Source of the DNA: Paenibacillus periandrae
GTDB lineage: Bacteria; Bacillota; Bacilli; Paenibacillales; NBRC-103111
Direction of reading: 5' to 3'
Length of the DNA: 64,000 nucleotides
Assembly: GCF_022458865.1 (NCBI RefSeq)
Contig: NZ_JAJNMU010000007.1
Span: 1 to 64,000, forward strand
Shown here piece after piece: positions 7,479-16,520 of this stretch. Each line of letters starts with the position of its first letter. Position 1 is the first letter of the stretch. Below the pieces are notes generated by a model. It worked only from the letters and a program-made list of their open reading frames with translations. It made no database searches and was not told the DNA's origin. Made by a program: the position numbers and the translations under genes.

Positions 7479-8561
7479 TTATTCAAAATATACCGCTTTG
7501 CCGGTTTTGGACGACTCATAGATAGCCTCCAAAATTTCTGATACGACGCAGGCCTGTTCAGGCGTAACAACGGGATCTGTGTCCTCTTCAATGGCTTTCA
7601 GCCACAGACGAGCCTCCAGATCAGCAGGCGATTCCTGCTTGCCGTCGTAGAAATCGACACCTTTAGCCGACAGTTGAATTTCATTCATGAACAACCGGCT
7701 GTGTTTTTCACCGTTAATACGCAGTCCATCCTGCATATCCGCACCGCCTTCGGTTCCGCACAAGGTCGTTTTGGCTTCGCCGGTTTGCAGCATATTGATC
7801 GCCCAGCTTGATTCCAGAACAATAGTTGCGCCATTCTGCATCGTAATCATGCCAAATGCCGAATCCTCAACTGTAAATTTATCCGGGTCCCAGGAACCCC
7901 ATGCATTAGCTGCGTCCTTCTTGGAGGACAGCTTGTGGAAGGCTGTGCCCAAAACTGCTTTCGGCTTATAATTATCCATCATCCATAAGGTCAGATCCAG
8001 TGCATGGGTACCAATATCAATTAGCGGTCCGCCGCCTTGTTTTTCTTCATCAAGAAACACGCCCCAGGTCGGTACGGCACGACGACGAATTGCGTGGGCT
8101 TTGGCATAATAAACCTCGCCCAGATCACCTTCGCCACATATTTTTTTCAAATACTGGCTGTCCGAACGGAAACGATTTTGGTATCCAATCGTCAGCTTCT
8201 TACCTGAACGCTTGGCCGCTTCCACCATACGACGGGCATCGGCTGCTGTTTTGGCCATCGGCTTCTCACACATCACATGTTTATCCGACTCCAAAGCGGC
8301 AATCGTAATCTCTGCATGTGAATCATTTGGCGTACACACGTGTATAATATCAATCGACCCGTCCTGCAGCATTTCTCTAAAATCGCTGTATACCTTCGCG
8401 CCCTCGGAACCAAATTTATGAGCAGCCTCATAAGCTTTTTCTACCACAATATCACAAAAAGCTACCATTTCTGCATTCGGCTGATTTTGCAAAGCGGGCA
8501 TATGCTTGCCATTTGCAATTCCTCCGCAGCCAATAATTCCAATTCTGTACGTTTTCGACAT
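7479..8561 (-). CDS. Gfo/Idh/MocA family NAD(P)-dependent oxidoreductase
   Basis: Probably oxidises a sugar, inositol or a related polyol with NAD(P). The N-terminal Rossmann fold opens with GIIGCGGIANGKH (glycine-rich loop), the family EKP motif is in VMCEKPMAK near residue 98, and the C-terminal alpha/beta substrate domain follows. The start is taken as ATG 8561, after GAGGGGGATG; an in-frame start at 8582 lacks a ribosome site. About 360 residues, typical for the family. It stands alone with no transporter or sugar genes beside it, so the substrate is unknown. Confidence 0.85.
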   Translation of the reverse strand: MSKTYRIGIIGCGGIANGKHMPALQNQPNAEMVAFCDIVVEKAYEAAHKFGSEGAKVYSDFREMLQDGSIDIIHVCTPNDSHAEITIAALESDKHVMCEKPMAKTAADARRMVEAAKRSGKKLTIGYQNRFRSDSQYLKKICGEGDLGEVYYAKAHAIRRRAVPTWGVFLDEEKQGGGPLIDIGTHALDLTLWMMDNYKPKAVLGTAFHKLSSKKDAANAWGSWDPDKFTVEDSAFGMITMQNGATIVLESSWAINMLQTGEAKTTLCGTEGGADMQDGLRINGEKHSRLFMNEIQLSAKGVDFYDGKQESPADLEARLWLKAIEEDTDPVVTPEQACVVSEILEAIYESSKTGKAVYFE

Positions 8562-8680
8562 GATTAGAGTCATCCCCCTCATAAGTTTAAGTCAAGTATA
8601 GTCAAGCTTTTACCAAAAAGATATGACTAATTTGGTCCATCTTTTATCCGATTTGGCTATTTCGAATTTCCTGGGAAATA

Positions 8681-8707
8681 AAAAAAAGCTCCCTGATATC
8701 AGGAGCT
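8681..8707 (-). terminator. Terminator after phoP
   Basis: On the minus strand AGCTCCTGATATCAGGGAGCT is followed by eight Ts (8688-8681). It lies 18 bases after the response-regulator stop codon. Confidence 0.85.
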
Positions 8708-8724
8708 TTGCCATACCCTATAAC

Positions 8725-9444
8725 CTATGACTTTTTGACAGGAGCTGTGACTAATTTATAGCCAACACCTCGAATGGACTCGATCTGTACGCTTTGCTGG
8801 TTCATTTCCAGCTTTTTGCGCAAAGAGCTGACATGAACATCCACAGTTCTTTGACCACCGATGTAATCAAAGCCCCAAACAATATTCATCAGGTCGTCTC
8901 TGGTAACGACCACACTCGGACGCTGCACCAGGTACAGCAGAACCTCGAACTCCTTAGGTCTGAGTGGAATCGACTCTCCACCCAGCAGTACCTCGTATTT
9001 CTCCGGGTAAATAAACAAATCGCCTGCAGTGATGACCTTCTCACCTGCTGCTTGCTTATCCTGAAGCTGCTCATCTGACAAGGTTCTGCGTAGTACTGCC
9101 GATACTCTGGCCAACAGCTCGGCAACACCGAACGGCTTTGTAATATAATCGTCCGCACCATATTTCAAGCCTTGCACAACCTCTTCCTCTGCGTTGCGGG
9201 CCGTCAGTATAATGACAGGTGTCTTGTTTCCCTTCTGACGCAGCTTGGATAGAATCTCAAAGCCATTCAGTCCAGGAAGCATAATATCCAGTATAATCAA
9301 ATCATATGCGTGCTGCAGAGCAGCCTGCAGCCCTTCGCTGCCATGATCGATTACTTTGGTCTCATATCCCTCTTGCGATAAATTATAGGAAAGCAGTCTG
9401 GCCAATGTAGGCTCATCTTCAATAACCAAAATTTGTTGTGCCAT
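8725..9444 (-). CDS. phoP: Response regulator, PhoP type
   Basis: A 239-residue OmpR/PhoB-family DNA-binding response regulator. The receiver domain (1-120) has the acidic pair at about 10-11, phospho-acceptor D53, T81 and K103. The winged-helix domain (about 130-232) ends with the usual RGVGYKL motif. With the adjacent kinase it most likely controls the phosphate-starvation regulon; the genome order next to the TCA genes in Bacillus supports PhoP. Here it is downstream of its kinase, the reverse of the usual phoP-phoR order, with a 77-base gap that may hold its own promoter. Other OmpR-type roles are possible. Confidence 0.82.
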   Translation of the reverse strand: MAQQILVIEDEPTLARLLSYNLSQEGYETKVIDHGSEGLQAALQHAYDLIILDIMLPGLNGFEILSKLRQKGNKTPVIILTARNAEEEVVQGLKYGADDYITKPFGVAELLARVSAVLRRTLSDEQLQDKQAAGEKVITAGDLFIYPEKYEVLLGGESIPLRPKEFEVLLYLVQRPSVVVTRDDLMNIVWGFDYIGGQRTVDVHVSSLRKKLEMNQQSVQIESIRGVGYKLVTAPVKKS

Positions 9445-9480
9445 GGGAATCCCCCGTATCCATTTCTATAGATCAACCTT

Positions 9481-9508
9481 ATCATAGCATAATATCATAC
9501 ATCATTAA
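9481..9508 (-). promoter_or_regulatory. Possible internal promoter of phoP
   Basis: On the minus strand TTAATG (9508-9503), a 16-base spacer and TATGAT (9486-9481) lie 37 bases before the phoP start. This is a weak match, offered because the 77-base gap between phoR and phoP is longer than coupling would need. Confidence 0.35.
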
Positions 9509-9521
9509 TATGCTTTATGTC

Positions 9522-11324
9522 CTAATATTGAATGACTGGCAATTCTATATAAAATTTAGTACCCATCCCGACTTCGCTTTCCACACGTATCGAGCCCTTG
9601 TGCAGCTCAACCAGATGTTTAACAATCGACAATCCAAGACCTGTACCGCCGGAGCTGCGCGAGCGAGCCTTATCCACCCGATAAAACCGTTCAAAGATGC
9701 GCGGCAAATCTTTTTTGGGAATGCCAATACCTGTATCCGTAATCGTCATGCGTATACGTTCGTTGTCCATGCCCTCCGCACCGTGGAAGATCGACTCGAC
9801 CTTGATCTTCACCTTACCGCCTTCCGGTGTATAATTAATTCCGTTGGAAAGTAAATTAATCAGAATTTGCCGCAGCCGATCCTCGTCCGCTTCGATGTAG
9901 AGATCTTCTTCTACGTGCATTTCGAGCTCAATCGACTTCTTTTTCGCTTCCGAAGTCATCACATGAACACAATTGTTCACAAATGTATTAACCGAGACAG
10001 GTGAGAACTGCAGCGGAATGCGTTTCGATTCAATTTTGGACAGCTCCAATATATCTCCGATCAGACGATTCAATCGTTCACTTTCATCAAATATAATCTG
10101 CAAAAATGATTTTGCCGTTTCTTTATCGTTCAGTGCACCTGCCAGCAGCGTTTCTGCAAACCCTTTGACTGCAGCAATAGGCGTCTTGAGCTCATGGGAT
10201 ACATTGGCGACAAATTCGCTTCTCATCCGTTCCAATCGGCGAACTGCCGTAATATCATGCAGCACGATCAGTACACCGGCCCATTCATTTTCATTTAATG
10301 AAATCGGACTGAGATTAATCTCCAGAATTCGCTCGGAGGGATAGTAAAAAATCATCTCATCGCGGATATGCTCACGCAGATCAATACATTCCTGAATCAG
10401 CTGCGTAAATTCAAACTGCTGCTTGGCCTCGTCGAATTTTTTGCCGAGCAGCTCCTGCACGGAGAAGCCCAATATATCTTCAGCTGAACGGTTTAATAAG
10501 ACAATCTTGCTGTCACGATCAATCATCATCACACCGCTGATCATATTGTCCAATACGCTCTTCAGGCGGCTTTCATCCTCCTGGATGCGATCCATTTGCA
10601 GCTGTAAGCTGTCCGCCATTCGGTTGAGAGCCTGACCAAGCTGACCGATCTCATCCTTCTTTTTCACATTAACTCTTGCTTTATAATCCATATTCGTAAT
10701 TTGCCGTGCAACCTTCGTAATCATCTCAATCGGTCTTGTAATGCCCCAAGCCACACGATAACTAATTAAAGTCGCTATGATAAACACAGCTAGCAGACCA
10801 AATAATAAAACATACCAAACACGAAGGATTGAAGCATCAACCTGCTCAAGGCTCATCGACAAGCGGACATACCCATTCGTTATGGTGCCATTCTTGACAG
10901 GAACCACCACATAGAGCATATTGCGTTGAATCGTCGCGCTGTATCGGATATCGGAGCCCACCACACCGGTTTGCTCCGCCTCAATGATTTCTTTACGCTG
11001 CAAATGATTGTCCATATCATTGGGATTATGATCGGAATCCCCCAGCACCTTGCCATCTGATCGTATAAAGGTCACACGGGCATCCGCTGAACTTCGAAGC
11101 CGGTTCACCTGTTCCCCATAGTAAGCAAGCTGCTCAGCTTCGGTACCGCCCTTGTTCCAGTCCATCGTTGTGAGAATAATCCGCAGCTCCCGCTGCATAT
11201 TAGTTTTCAAAGCTTCAATATGTGATTCCCTGAGGACCTGTGCCATGAATAGTCCGGCAATGAGGACCGAAGAGCCAATCAACACTATAAAAATCAACGT
11301 TAATCGGGCACGGAATTTGTGCAT
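9522..11324 (-). CDS. phoR: Sensor histidine kinase, PhoR type
   Basis: A 600-residue membrane sensor kinase. TM1 lies at 8-28, an extracytoplasmic sensor domain at 30-168, TM2 at 169-190, HAMP at about 190-245 and PAS at about 255-360. The HisKA domain has the phospho-histidine H377 in NVSHELKTP, and the ATPase domain has an N box (LINLLSNGINYTP) and glycine boxes (DTGIGI, GGTGLGLSI). I start at ATG 11324 after TGGAGGG, rather than the upstream in-frame ATG. The domain order matches PhoR of Bacillus. It is the first gene of the pair with phoP. Confidence 0.85.
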   Translation of the reverse strand: MHKFRARLTLIFIVLIGSSVLIAGLFMAQVLRESHIEALKTNMQRELRIILTTMDWNKGGTEAEQLAYYGEQVNRLRSSADARVTFIRSDGKVLGDSDHNPNDMDNHLQRKEIIEAEQTGVVGSDIRYSATIQRNMLYVVVPVKNGTITNGYVRLSMSLEQVDASILRVWYVLLFGLLAVFIIATLISYRVAWGITRPIEMITKVARQITNMDYKARVNVKKKDEIGQLGQALNRMADSLQLQMDRIQEDESRLKSVLDNMISGVMMIDRDSKIVLLNRSAEDILGFSVQELLGKKFDEAKQQFEFTQLIQECIDLREHIRDEMIFYYPSERILEINLSPISLNENEWAGVLIVLHDITAVRRLERMRSEFVANVSHELKTPIAAVKGFAETLLAGALNDKETAKSFLQIIFDESERLNRLIGDILELSKIESKRIPLQFSPVSVNTFVNNCVHVMTSEAKKKSIELEMHVEEDLYIEADEDRLRQILINLLSNGINYTPEGGKVKIKVESIFHGAEGMDNERIRMTITDTGIGIPKKDLPRIFERFYRVDKARSRSSGGTGLGLSIVKHLVELHKGSIRVESEVGMGTKFYIELPVIQY

Positions 11325-11484
11325 ATAGGGTTGTCCCTCCATCATCGACATAGGCATTATGATAAGTAACCAACTGACTGCATTACACCTTATCGTATCT
11401 TTTTCACACTTGAATTGCTAGTAAATTATTTGTAAATATGAATTTTACCATCCTGTACGTTATCTTGCTCAACGTTCCAACAAA

Positions 11485-11554
11485 ATAAAAAGCACCCCTG
11501 AAAATAGCACAGAAAAGCCCAAGTCGGGGTTCTCATGTCTAGTTCAAGAGGTGC
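11485..11554 (-). terminator. Possible long-loop terminator after the SDR gene
   Basis: On the minus strand GCACCTCTTGAA (11554-11543) can pair imperfectly with TTTCAGGGGTGC (about 11503-11492), followed by TTTTTATTTT. The loop is long (about 40 bases) and has its own small hairpin. It may instead be the end of a small insertion; see findings. Confidence 0.4.
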
Positions 11555-11588
11555 ACATTGTTTTTGATAATTATTCGTTGTGTATGGG

Positions 11589-12347
11589 TTAATATGCACT
11601 CCAGCCCGCATCAGCTGTAATGACGGTACCATTAACAAAGCTTGAATCATCAGAAGCCAGGAACAGAGCGACTTTCGCAATTTCTTCGGGCTTGCCAGTA
11701 CGTGGGTTAATAGCCATCCCCAATTGTTGTCGAGAAGCACCAAATTGATTAATTTTAGTCATCGAAGCGCCAATATTTGTTTCAACTCCACCCGGTGCAA
11801 TCGCATTACAACGAATGCCTTTCTCCGCATACATAAAACCGGTATTTTTGGTAAAACCAACTACTGCATGTTTAGACGCCGTGTATGCCGCTCCTGCACG
11901 AGCACCATATAACCCGCCAGCAGAAGCAACATTGATGATAACACCCTTTTGTTTTTCAATAAAGATCGGTATAACCTTTCGGGTCGAACGCATGACACTT
12001 GTTGTGTTAATGGCAAAAATTCGTTCCCAATTTGAATCCTCAATATCGGCTGCAGGCTCAAAGTTATCCATAATACCCGCATTATTGACAAGGATATCGA
12101 CCGTGCCATATGTACGAACTGTCGTGTCGATTAATTGCTGAATATCTTCTTCCAAGGCTACATTTGTTTTAATAGCCAAAGCCACGCCGCCATTTGCTTG
12201 GATTTCTGCTACCGTAGCGTGTGCGCCATCAAGATTTAAATCGGATACAACAACCTTTGCCCCTTCTTTCGCATAAAGTACAGCAATTTGTTTCCCCATA
12301 CCTGATGCTGCACCTGTGACTATGGCAACCTTATCCTTTAATTTCAT
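11589..12347 (-). CDS. SDR family NAD(P)-dependent oxidoreductase
   Basis: A 252-residue classical short-chain dehydrogenase. The cofactor loop is TGAASGMG (11-18), NNAG is at 88-91, and the catalytic residues are S142, Y155 and K159 in YTASK. The C-terminal NGTVITADAGW is typical of glucose-dehydrogenase/FabG-like members. The substrate cannot be told. It is divergent from a TetR-family gene with matching inverted motifs in the shared 180-base region, so it is probably repressed by that regulator and induced by a small molecule. Confidence 0.88.
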   Translation of the reverse strand: MKLKDKVAIVTGAASGMGKQIAVLYAKEGAKVVVSDLNLDGAHATVAEIQANGGVALAIKTNVALEEDIQQLIDTTVRTYGTVDILVNNAGIMDNFEPAADIEDSNWERIFAINTTSVMRSTRKVIPIFIEKQKGVIINVASAGGLYGARAGAAYTASKHAVVGFTKNTGFMYAEKGIRCNAIAPGGVETNIGASMTKINQFGASRQQLGMAINPRTGKPEEIAKVALFLASDDSSFVNGTVITADAGWSAY

Positions 12348-12377
12348 TGAAATCCCCCCAATTATTTGAATTGTTAA

Positions 12378-12508
12378 CCATATTGAACAGATGTTTATTA
12401 ATTAACTTCCTCTATAGTATAATTAATTTAAGAAGCGGTATTCAATCAGTAAATAGTTACCTTTTTGTTGATTAACCAACATTAAGTCTCATAAATGTTC
12501 AATAATGG
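12378..12508. promoter_or_regulatory. Shared divergent promoter with paired inverted motifs
   Basis: CCATATTGAACA (12378-12389) recurs in inverted form as TGTTCAATAATGG (12496-12508), one copy near each gene's start. The symmetric placement between the SDR gene and the TetR gene suggests operators for the TetR protein. Not proven. Confidence 0.45.
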
Positions 12509-12535
12509 AATCATAACCAACAAAGGATGATTACG

Positions 12536-13147
12536 ATGTCTATTACTATGTCTCATACAGACAGAAGAATAAAAAAATCCAAAAAAGCTTTACAGAATGC
12601 TTTAATCTCCTTAATGCAAACTAAAGATTTAAAGGACATCTCAATAACGGACATTGTCGACCTGGCAGACCTTAATCGTGGTACATTTTATAAGCATTAT
12701 CAGTACAAAGAGGAATTACTGGAAGAGATCATGGACGATGTGATAGCTGATTTAATCGTATCGTACCGGGAACCATATAAAAGCTCGGATACTTTTATCG
12801 TTAACGATCTCACTACTTCAGTGATCAAAATATTTGAGCATGTTGCTAATTATTCCAGCATTTATACGCTAATTCTGAAGTCGAATGGATTGCCCGGTTT
12901 TCAAAACAGAATATGTCATGAGTTAAAAAAATTACCGTTGGAGGATTTTGAAAATTACCAGACTAACCACAAAATCAACATAGATCTGTATTCCAGTTAT
13001 CAAGCACATGCGATCTTCGGTATGATTATAGAGTGGGTAAACGGGGGATTTACATACAGCGCTGCCTATATGGCTGAACAGCTCTTAGAAATTATTAATA
13101 GTAATCCCAGCAACCATACGTTTAAAATAAATAAAAATGTCAACTAA
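12536..13147 (+). CDS. TetR/AcrR family transcriptional regulator
   Basis: 203 residues from ATG 12536, eight bases after AAAGGA; the ATG at 12527 is inside that ribosome site. The N-terminal helix-turn-helix (about 10-55) includes the family signature DLADLNRGTFYKHY. The C-terminal ligand and dimer domain is of the small TetR_C type seen in regulators like B. subtilis DhaS/YxaF. It likely represses the divergent SDR gene and itself. The ligand is unknown. It is somewhat more AT-rich than its neighbours. Confidence 0.85.
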   Translation: MSITMSHTDRRIKKSKKALQNALISLMQTKDLKDISITDIVDLADLNRGTFYKHYQYKEELLEEIMDDVIADLIVSYREPYKSSDTFIVNDLTTSVIKIFEHVANYSSIYTLILKSNGLPGFQNRICHELKKLPLEDFENYQTNHKINIDLYSSYQAHAIFGMIIEWVNGGFTYSAAYMAEQLLEIINSNPSNHTFKINKNVN

Positions 13148-13162
13148 TTGCAGATTGATTGC

Positions 13163-13197
13163 AAAAAAAGCCCGCACGACCCAAAGGCTGCGCGGAC
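13163..13197 (-). terminator. Terminator after fumarase
   Basis: On the minus strand GTCCGCGCAGCC and GGTCGTGCGGGC pair with one or two mismatches around a TTTG loop, followed by seven Ts. It lies between the convergent fumarase and TetR genes. Confidence 0.8.
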
Positions 13198-13227
13198 CCA
13201 TCTGATTTCTAGCAAGCTTAACTAAGC

Positions 13228-14763
13228 TTATACAAACACAGGCTCTTTAAATTGCGAGAGCTTGGCAAAAGAATCCTTTTCCACTTCAGCGTGTAGGCTG
13301 TTGCCATGTGAATCCATCGTAACAATCGCCGCGAAGCCTTCCGTTTGCAAATGCCACATCGCCTCCGGAATACCAAATTCCATATGGTCGACACCTTCGA
13401 CCTTTTTAAAGCATTCTGCGTAATATTGTGCGGCTCCACCGATCGCATTCAAGTATACAGCACCGTGCTCCTGCAAAGCTGCAAGCGTTTTGGCACCCAT
13501 ACCGCCTTTACCGATAACAGCACGAATTCCGAACTTTTTAATGATATGGCCCTGGTAAGGCTCCTCACGAATACTTGTGGTTGGACCTGCCGCTCTTACA
13601 TGCCATTCGCCGCTTTCATCTTTGGACATAACGGGTCCACAATGGTATATAGCAGCCCCATTCAAATCAACAGGTGCATCATGATTCATCAAATGATGGT
13701 GCAGCGCATCACGTCCGGTATGCATAATCCCGTTAATAATGACTACATCCCCTACACGCAGACTGCGAATCTGCTCTTCACTGATAGGCGTTTGCAGGAC
13801 AACCTCGCGGCGCTCCGATGCCACGGCCGTCTTCGGCTGCTCAGTTTGGGTCATCGGTTGTGTATCCCCAGTGCGGTATACCCATTCCTTAATCTCACCC
13901 GAGCTTGCATCCAAGAGAACCCCTTGACGGCGGAATGCCCAGCAATTGTAGGCAACGGATACGAAAAAGCTGGCAGGCAAACGGTTCATAACGCCAACCT
14001 TACAGCCCAGCAGTGAAACTTGACCGCCAAAGCCCATCGTGCCAATGCCGAGCTGGTTAGCATGCTCCATGACATATTCTTCAAGCTTGCGAAGCTCTTC
14101 ATTTGGGTTTACATCGTCGGCATGCCGAAACAATTGATGCTTAGCCAATTCATAGCCTGTTGTCCGGTCTCCACCGATTCCCACACCGATGAAGCCCGCG
14201 CTACAGCCTTGTCCCTGGGCTTGATACACCGAATGCATCACGCATTTACGGATACCGTCCAGGTCACGTCCCGCTTTACCCAAGCCTTCGAGCTCCATAG
14301 GCAGGCTGTATTGAATATTTTTATTTTCGCAGCCGCCGCCCTTCAGGATCAGCTTGACCTCTACATCTTCCTTCTCCCATTGCTCAAAATGAATCACAGG
14401 CGTACCCGGACCCAGATTGTCCCCACTATTCGCGCCAGTTAAGGAATCAACGGAATTGGGACGCAGCTTGCTGTCCTTTGTCGCTTGTGCAACTGCTGCC
14501 AGTATTTGTTTTTTCATTACGATCTGATTAGCACCTACCGGACAGTGCACGATAAAGGTTGGCATGCCTGTGTCCTGGCAGATTGGCGATACGTTCGTTT
14601 CCGCCATATGAATATTGTCAGCAATTGTCGACAATGACAGTGCTGAACGAGTTCCCTCGTCCTCCTGCTCTCTCGCCGCCTGAATCGCTTCACGTACGTC
14701 CGCCGGAAGATTCGTTGAGGTTTCCAAAATCAGTTTATACATACTTTGTTCAAAATGCTGCAT
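13228..14763 (-). CDS. fumA: Class I fumarate hydratase
   Basis: A 511-residue iron-sulfur fumarase that interconverts fumarate and malate in the TCA cycle. Both the alpha (N-terminal, about 1-280) and beta (C-terminal, about 320-500) domains are in one chain. Cluster cysteines are visible in SPICQDTGMP (C62), GGGCENKN and GQGCSAGF. It is oxygen-labile by family, unlike the class II FumC of B. subtilis. It starts at ATG 14763 after GAGAGGAG. It is single-gene, with its own terminator, and complements citZ, icd and mdh at 36-41 kb. Confidence 0.93.
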   Translation of the reverse strand: MQHFEQSMYKLILETSTNLPADVREAIQAAREQEDEGTRSALSLSTIADNIHMAETNVSPICQDTGMPTFIVHCPVGANQIVMKKQILAAVAQATKDSKLRPNSVDSLTGANSGDNLGPGTPVIHFEQWEKEDVEVKLILKGGGCENKNIQYSLPMELEGLGKAGRDLDGIRKCVMHSVYQAQGQGCSAGFIGVGIGGDRTTGYELAKHQLFRHADDVNPNEELRKLEEYVMEHANQLGIGTMGFGGQVSLLGCKVGVMNRLPASFFVSVAYNCWAFRRQGVLLDASSGEIKEWVYRTGDTQPMTQTEQPKTAVASERREVVLQTPISEEQIRSLRVGDVVIINGIMHTGRDALHHHLMNHDAPVDLNGAAIYHCGPVMSKDESGEWHVRAAGPTTSIREEPYQGHIIKKFGIRAVIGKGGMGAKTLAALQEHGAVYLNAIGGAAQYYAECFKKVEGVDHMEFGIPEAMWHLQTEGFAAIVTMDSHGNSLHAEVEKDSFAKLSQFKEPVFV

Positions 14764-14965
14764 GAATAAAAAATCTCCTCTCTGCTATAAGTACCTACTC
14801 AAAAAGCCGACTTTTTAAATAACATTATAAAGGCCTGCTAGGTTGGGTTCCCTGACATACTATTCTATAATATCATAATCTGGCAGCTTCAAATACTGTT
14901 ATCGGTTCACAATTCGTGTATAATATCGTACTATATATAGCCTTCACAAGAATAGGATGAGATCA

Positions 14966-15556
14966 ATGGAAAGTCATTTTTTTGCTTATATGTACCGTTT
15001 GCGTTATATCGAACGCTGGAGTCTGATGCGTAATGTAGTAAAGGAAAATGTAGCCGAGCATTCCTTTCACGTCGCACTGCTTACTCACGTGCTTTGCACG
15101 ATTGGCAATGAAATATTCGGTCGTCAGCTTCCGACTGACCAAATCGTCAGCATGGCGCTTTTTCATGATGCGACAGAGGTATTTACCGGCGATATTCCGA
15201 CCCCCGTTAAGCATCACAATCCGAAAATTTTATCGAATTTCCGCGAAATCGAACAGCTCGCAGCCGAGCGATTGCTGGATATGATTCCAGACACGCTGCG
15301 TCACGTGTATGAGCCCTTAATTGATACGAAAAGCAGCAGCCAATCGGAATTGAAAAAATATGTCAAAGGCGCCGATCTGCTCGACGCCTACTTGAAATGT
15401 GTTACCGAGCTGTCCGCTGGCAATAAGGAATTCGGCAGTGCCAAGAAGCAAATCGAACAATCGATTCAGGAGCTCAATATGCCTGAAATGGACTATTTCC
15501 TGCAAAATCTCGCACCAAGCCTGGAAAAAACATTAGACGAATTATCGGAGGACTAG
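14966..15556 (+). CDS. yfbR: HD-domain 5'-deoxynucleotidase, YfbR type
   Basis: 196 residues. By family it removes phosphate from deoxynucleoside 5'-monophosphates. It closely follows E. coli YfbR throughout: SHFFAYMYRLRYIERW, LMRNVVKENVAEHS, the metal-binding H in EHSFHVA, the HD pair in FHDATEV, GDIPTPVK, and the ending MDYFLQNLAPS. The start is set at ATG 14966, six bases after AGGATGAG. It is monocistronic and converges on the next gene with 18 bases between them. Confidence 0.9.
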   Translation: MESHFFAYMYRLRYIERWSLMRNVVKENVAEHSFHVALLTHVLCTIGNEIFGRQLPTDQIVSMALFHDATEVFTGDIPTPVKHHNPKILSNFREIEQLAAERLLDMIPDTLRHVYEPLIDTKSSSQSELKKYVKGADLLDAYLKCVTELSAGNKEFGSAKKQIEQSIQELNMPEMDYFLQNLAPSLEKTLDELSED

Positions 15557-15574
15557 ACCTGTCGGTAATCATCC

Positions 15575-16381
15575 TTAATCCCACCAAAGCTCCACATAAT
15601 CGTTGTCAAACAAAAACGCCTCCAACGCTTCCATGGAGCCCACACCCTGGTCGATCAAATCAGGACAAAAGGCGTACAAATCGCTGCACAGCCGTGACAT
15701 GTCCTCGGGAAGCGCCGTAATTACAAATCCGACGGTATCGGAGGAAGCTGTTTTAATCGAAATGCCGTAGCGGCTGTTCAATTCCTGCAATTTGGCTATT
15801 AATGCTGCATTATCCAGATCATAATTGCAAGCATCGGTTTGGGCTAGCCGTACAATATCCAGCTGAGTTTCCCCAAGCCCGATAACAACCTCGGTACCTG
15901 ACTTGGGATCATCACCTAACCATTGTGAAGTCCCTGCATAGCATAGTAGCCCTGGTGCGAGACGTCTCTGCATAGCATCGACCCATTGAAGGGCAACGGC
16001 CTTATCAGGTGCAATTACCGATATACTATGGGGATATTGACCACGTCCAAAATCTATGGTCGCATACGGAAGAAGCTTTTGCCCGCTTAACCGCTCCAGC
16101 TCCAGACCCGCTTCATCCAGTGTGTGCAGCTTATGGCTCGCTTCTTCACTTAAAGGGCCATTCAGGTCAACCTCTTCCGGCTTATGAAGTTGAACCCCGT
16201 TTTGTTGGTTAACTTCTGCTTTTGCTGCGTCCGCATCAGAAGGTGTCCACCGATACGGCTCCTGTGTGCTTGGCTCGTTTTTCCTCTCCTTCTCCTCTGC
16301 CAGCTTTCTTTTCCTTTCTCTTCTGTTAGTCCATTTGATGATAATAATACCCAGCAGCGCACCGAAAATAATCCATTCCAT
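15575..16381 (-). CDS. Membrane-anchored DUF4253-like protein
   Basis: 268 residues from ATG 16381, after AGGAGG. A single N-terminal membrane helix (about 4-19) is followed by a basic stop-transfer stretch (RRERKRK) and a charged linker, so the bulk is cytoplasmic. The C-terminal 100 residues resemble DUF4253: the phrases YAFCPDLIDQGVGS and a terminal VELWWD fit that family's end. Function is unknown. No operon partner; it converges on yfbR. Confidence 0.6.
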   Translation of the reverse strand: MEWIIFGALLGIIIIKWTNRRERKRKLAEEKERKNEPSTQEPYRWTPSDADAAKAEVNQQNGVQLHKPEEVDLNGPLSEEASHKLHTLDEAGLELERLSGQKLLPYATIDFGRGQYPHSISVIAPDKAVALQWVDAMQRRLAPGLLCYAGTSQWLGDDPKSGTEVVIGLGETQLDIVRLAQTDACNYDLDNAALIAKLQELNSRYGISIKTASSDTVGFVITALPEDMSRLCSDLYAFCPDLIDQGVGSMEALEAFLFDNDYVELWWD

Positions 16382-16457
16382 GATGATCCTCCTATCTGTA
16401 ATCATTCCCCATATTCTACATCATTCACCAAGATTAAGCTGCTCCCGCCCACTAGAC

Positions 16458-16490
16458 AGAAAAGCCCAAAGGCATCAAACCTTTGGGCTT
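16458..16490 (-). terminator. Terminator after the small membrane protein gene
   Basis: AAGCCCAAAGG (16462-16472) and CCTTTGGGCTT (16480-16490) make a perfect 11-bp stem, with TTTTCTG following on the minus strand. Confidence 0.85.
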
Positions 16491-16520
16491 AGCTAGCTGT
16501 ATGGTAAACAACCCATTTTT

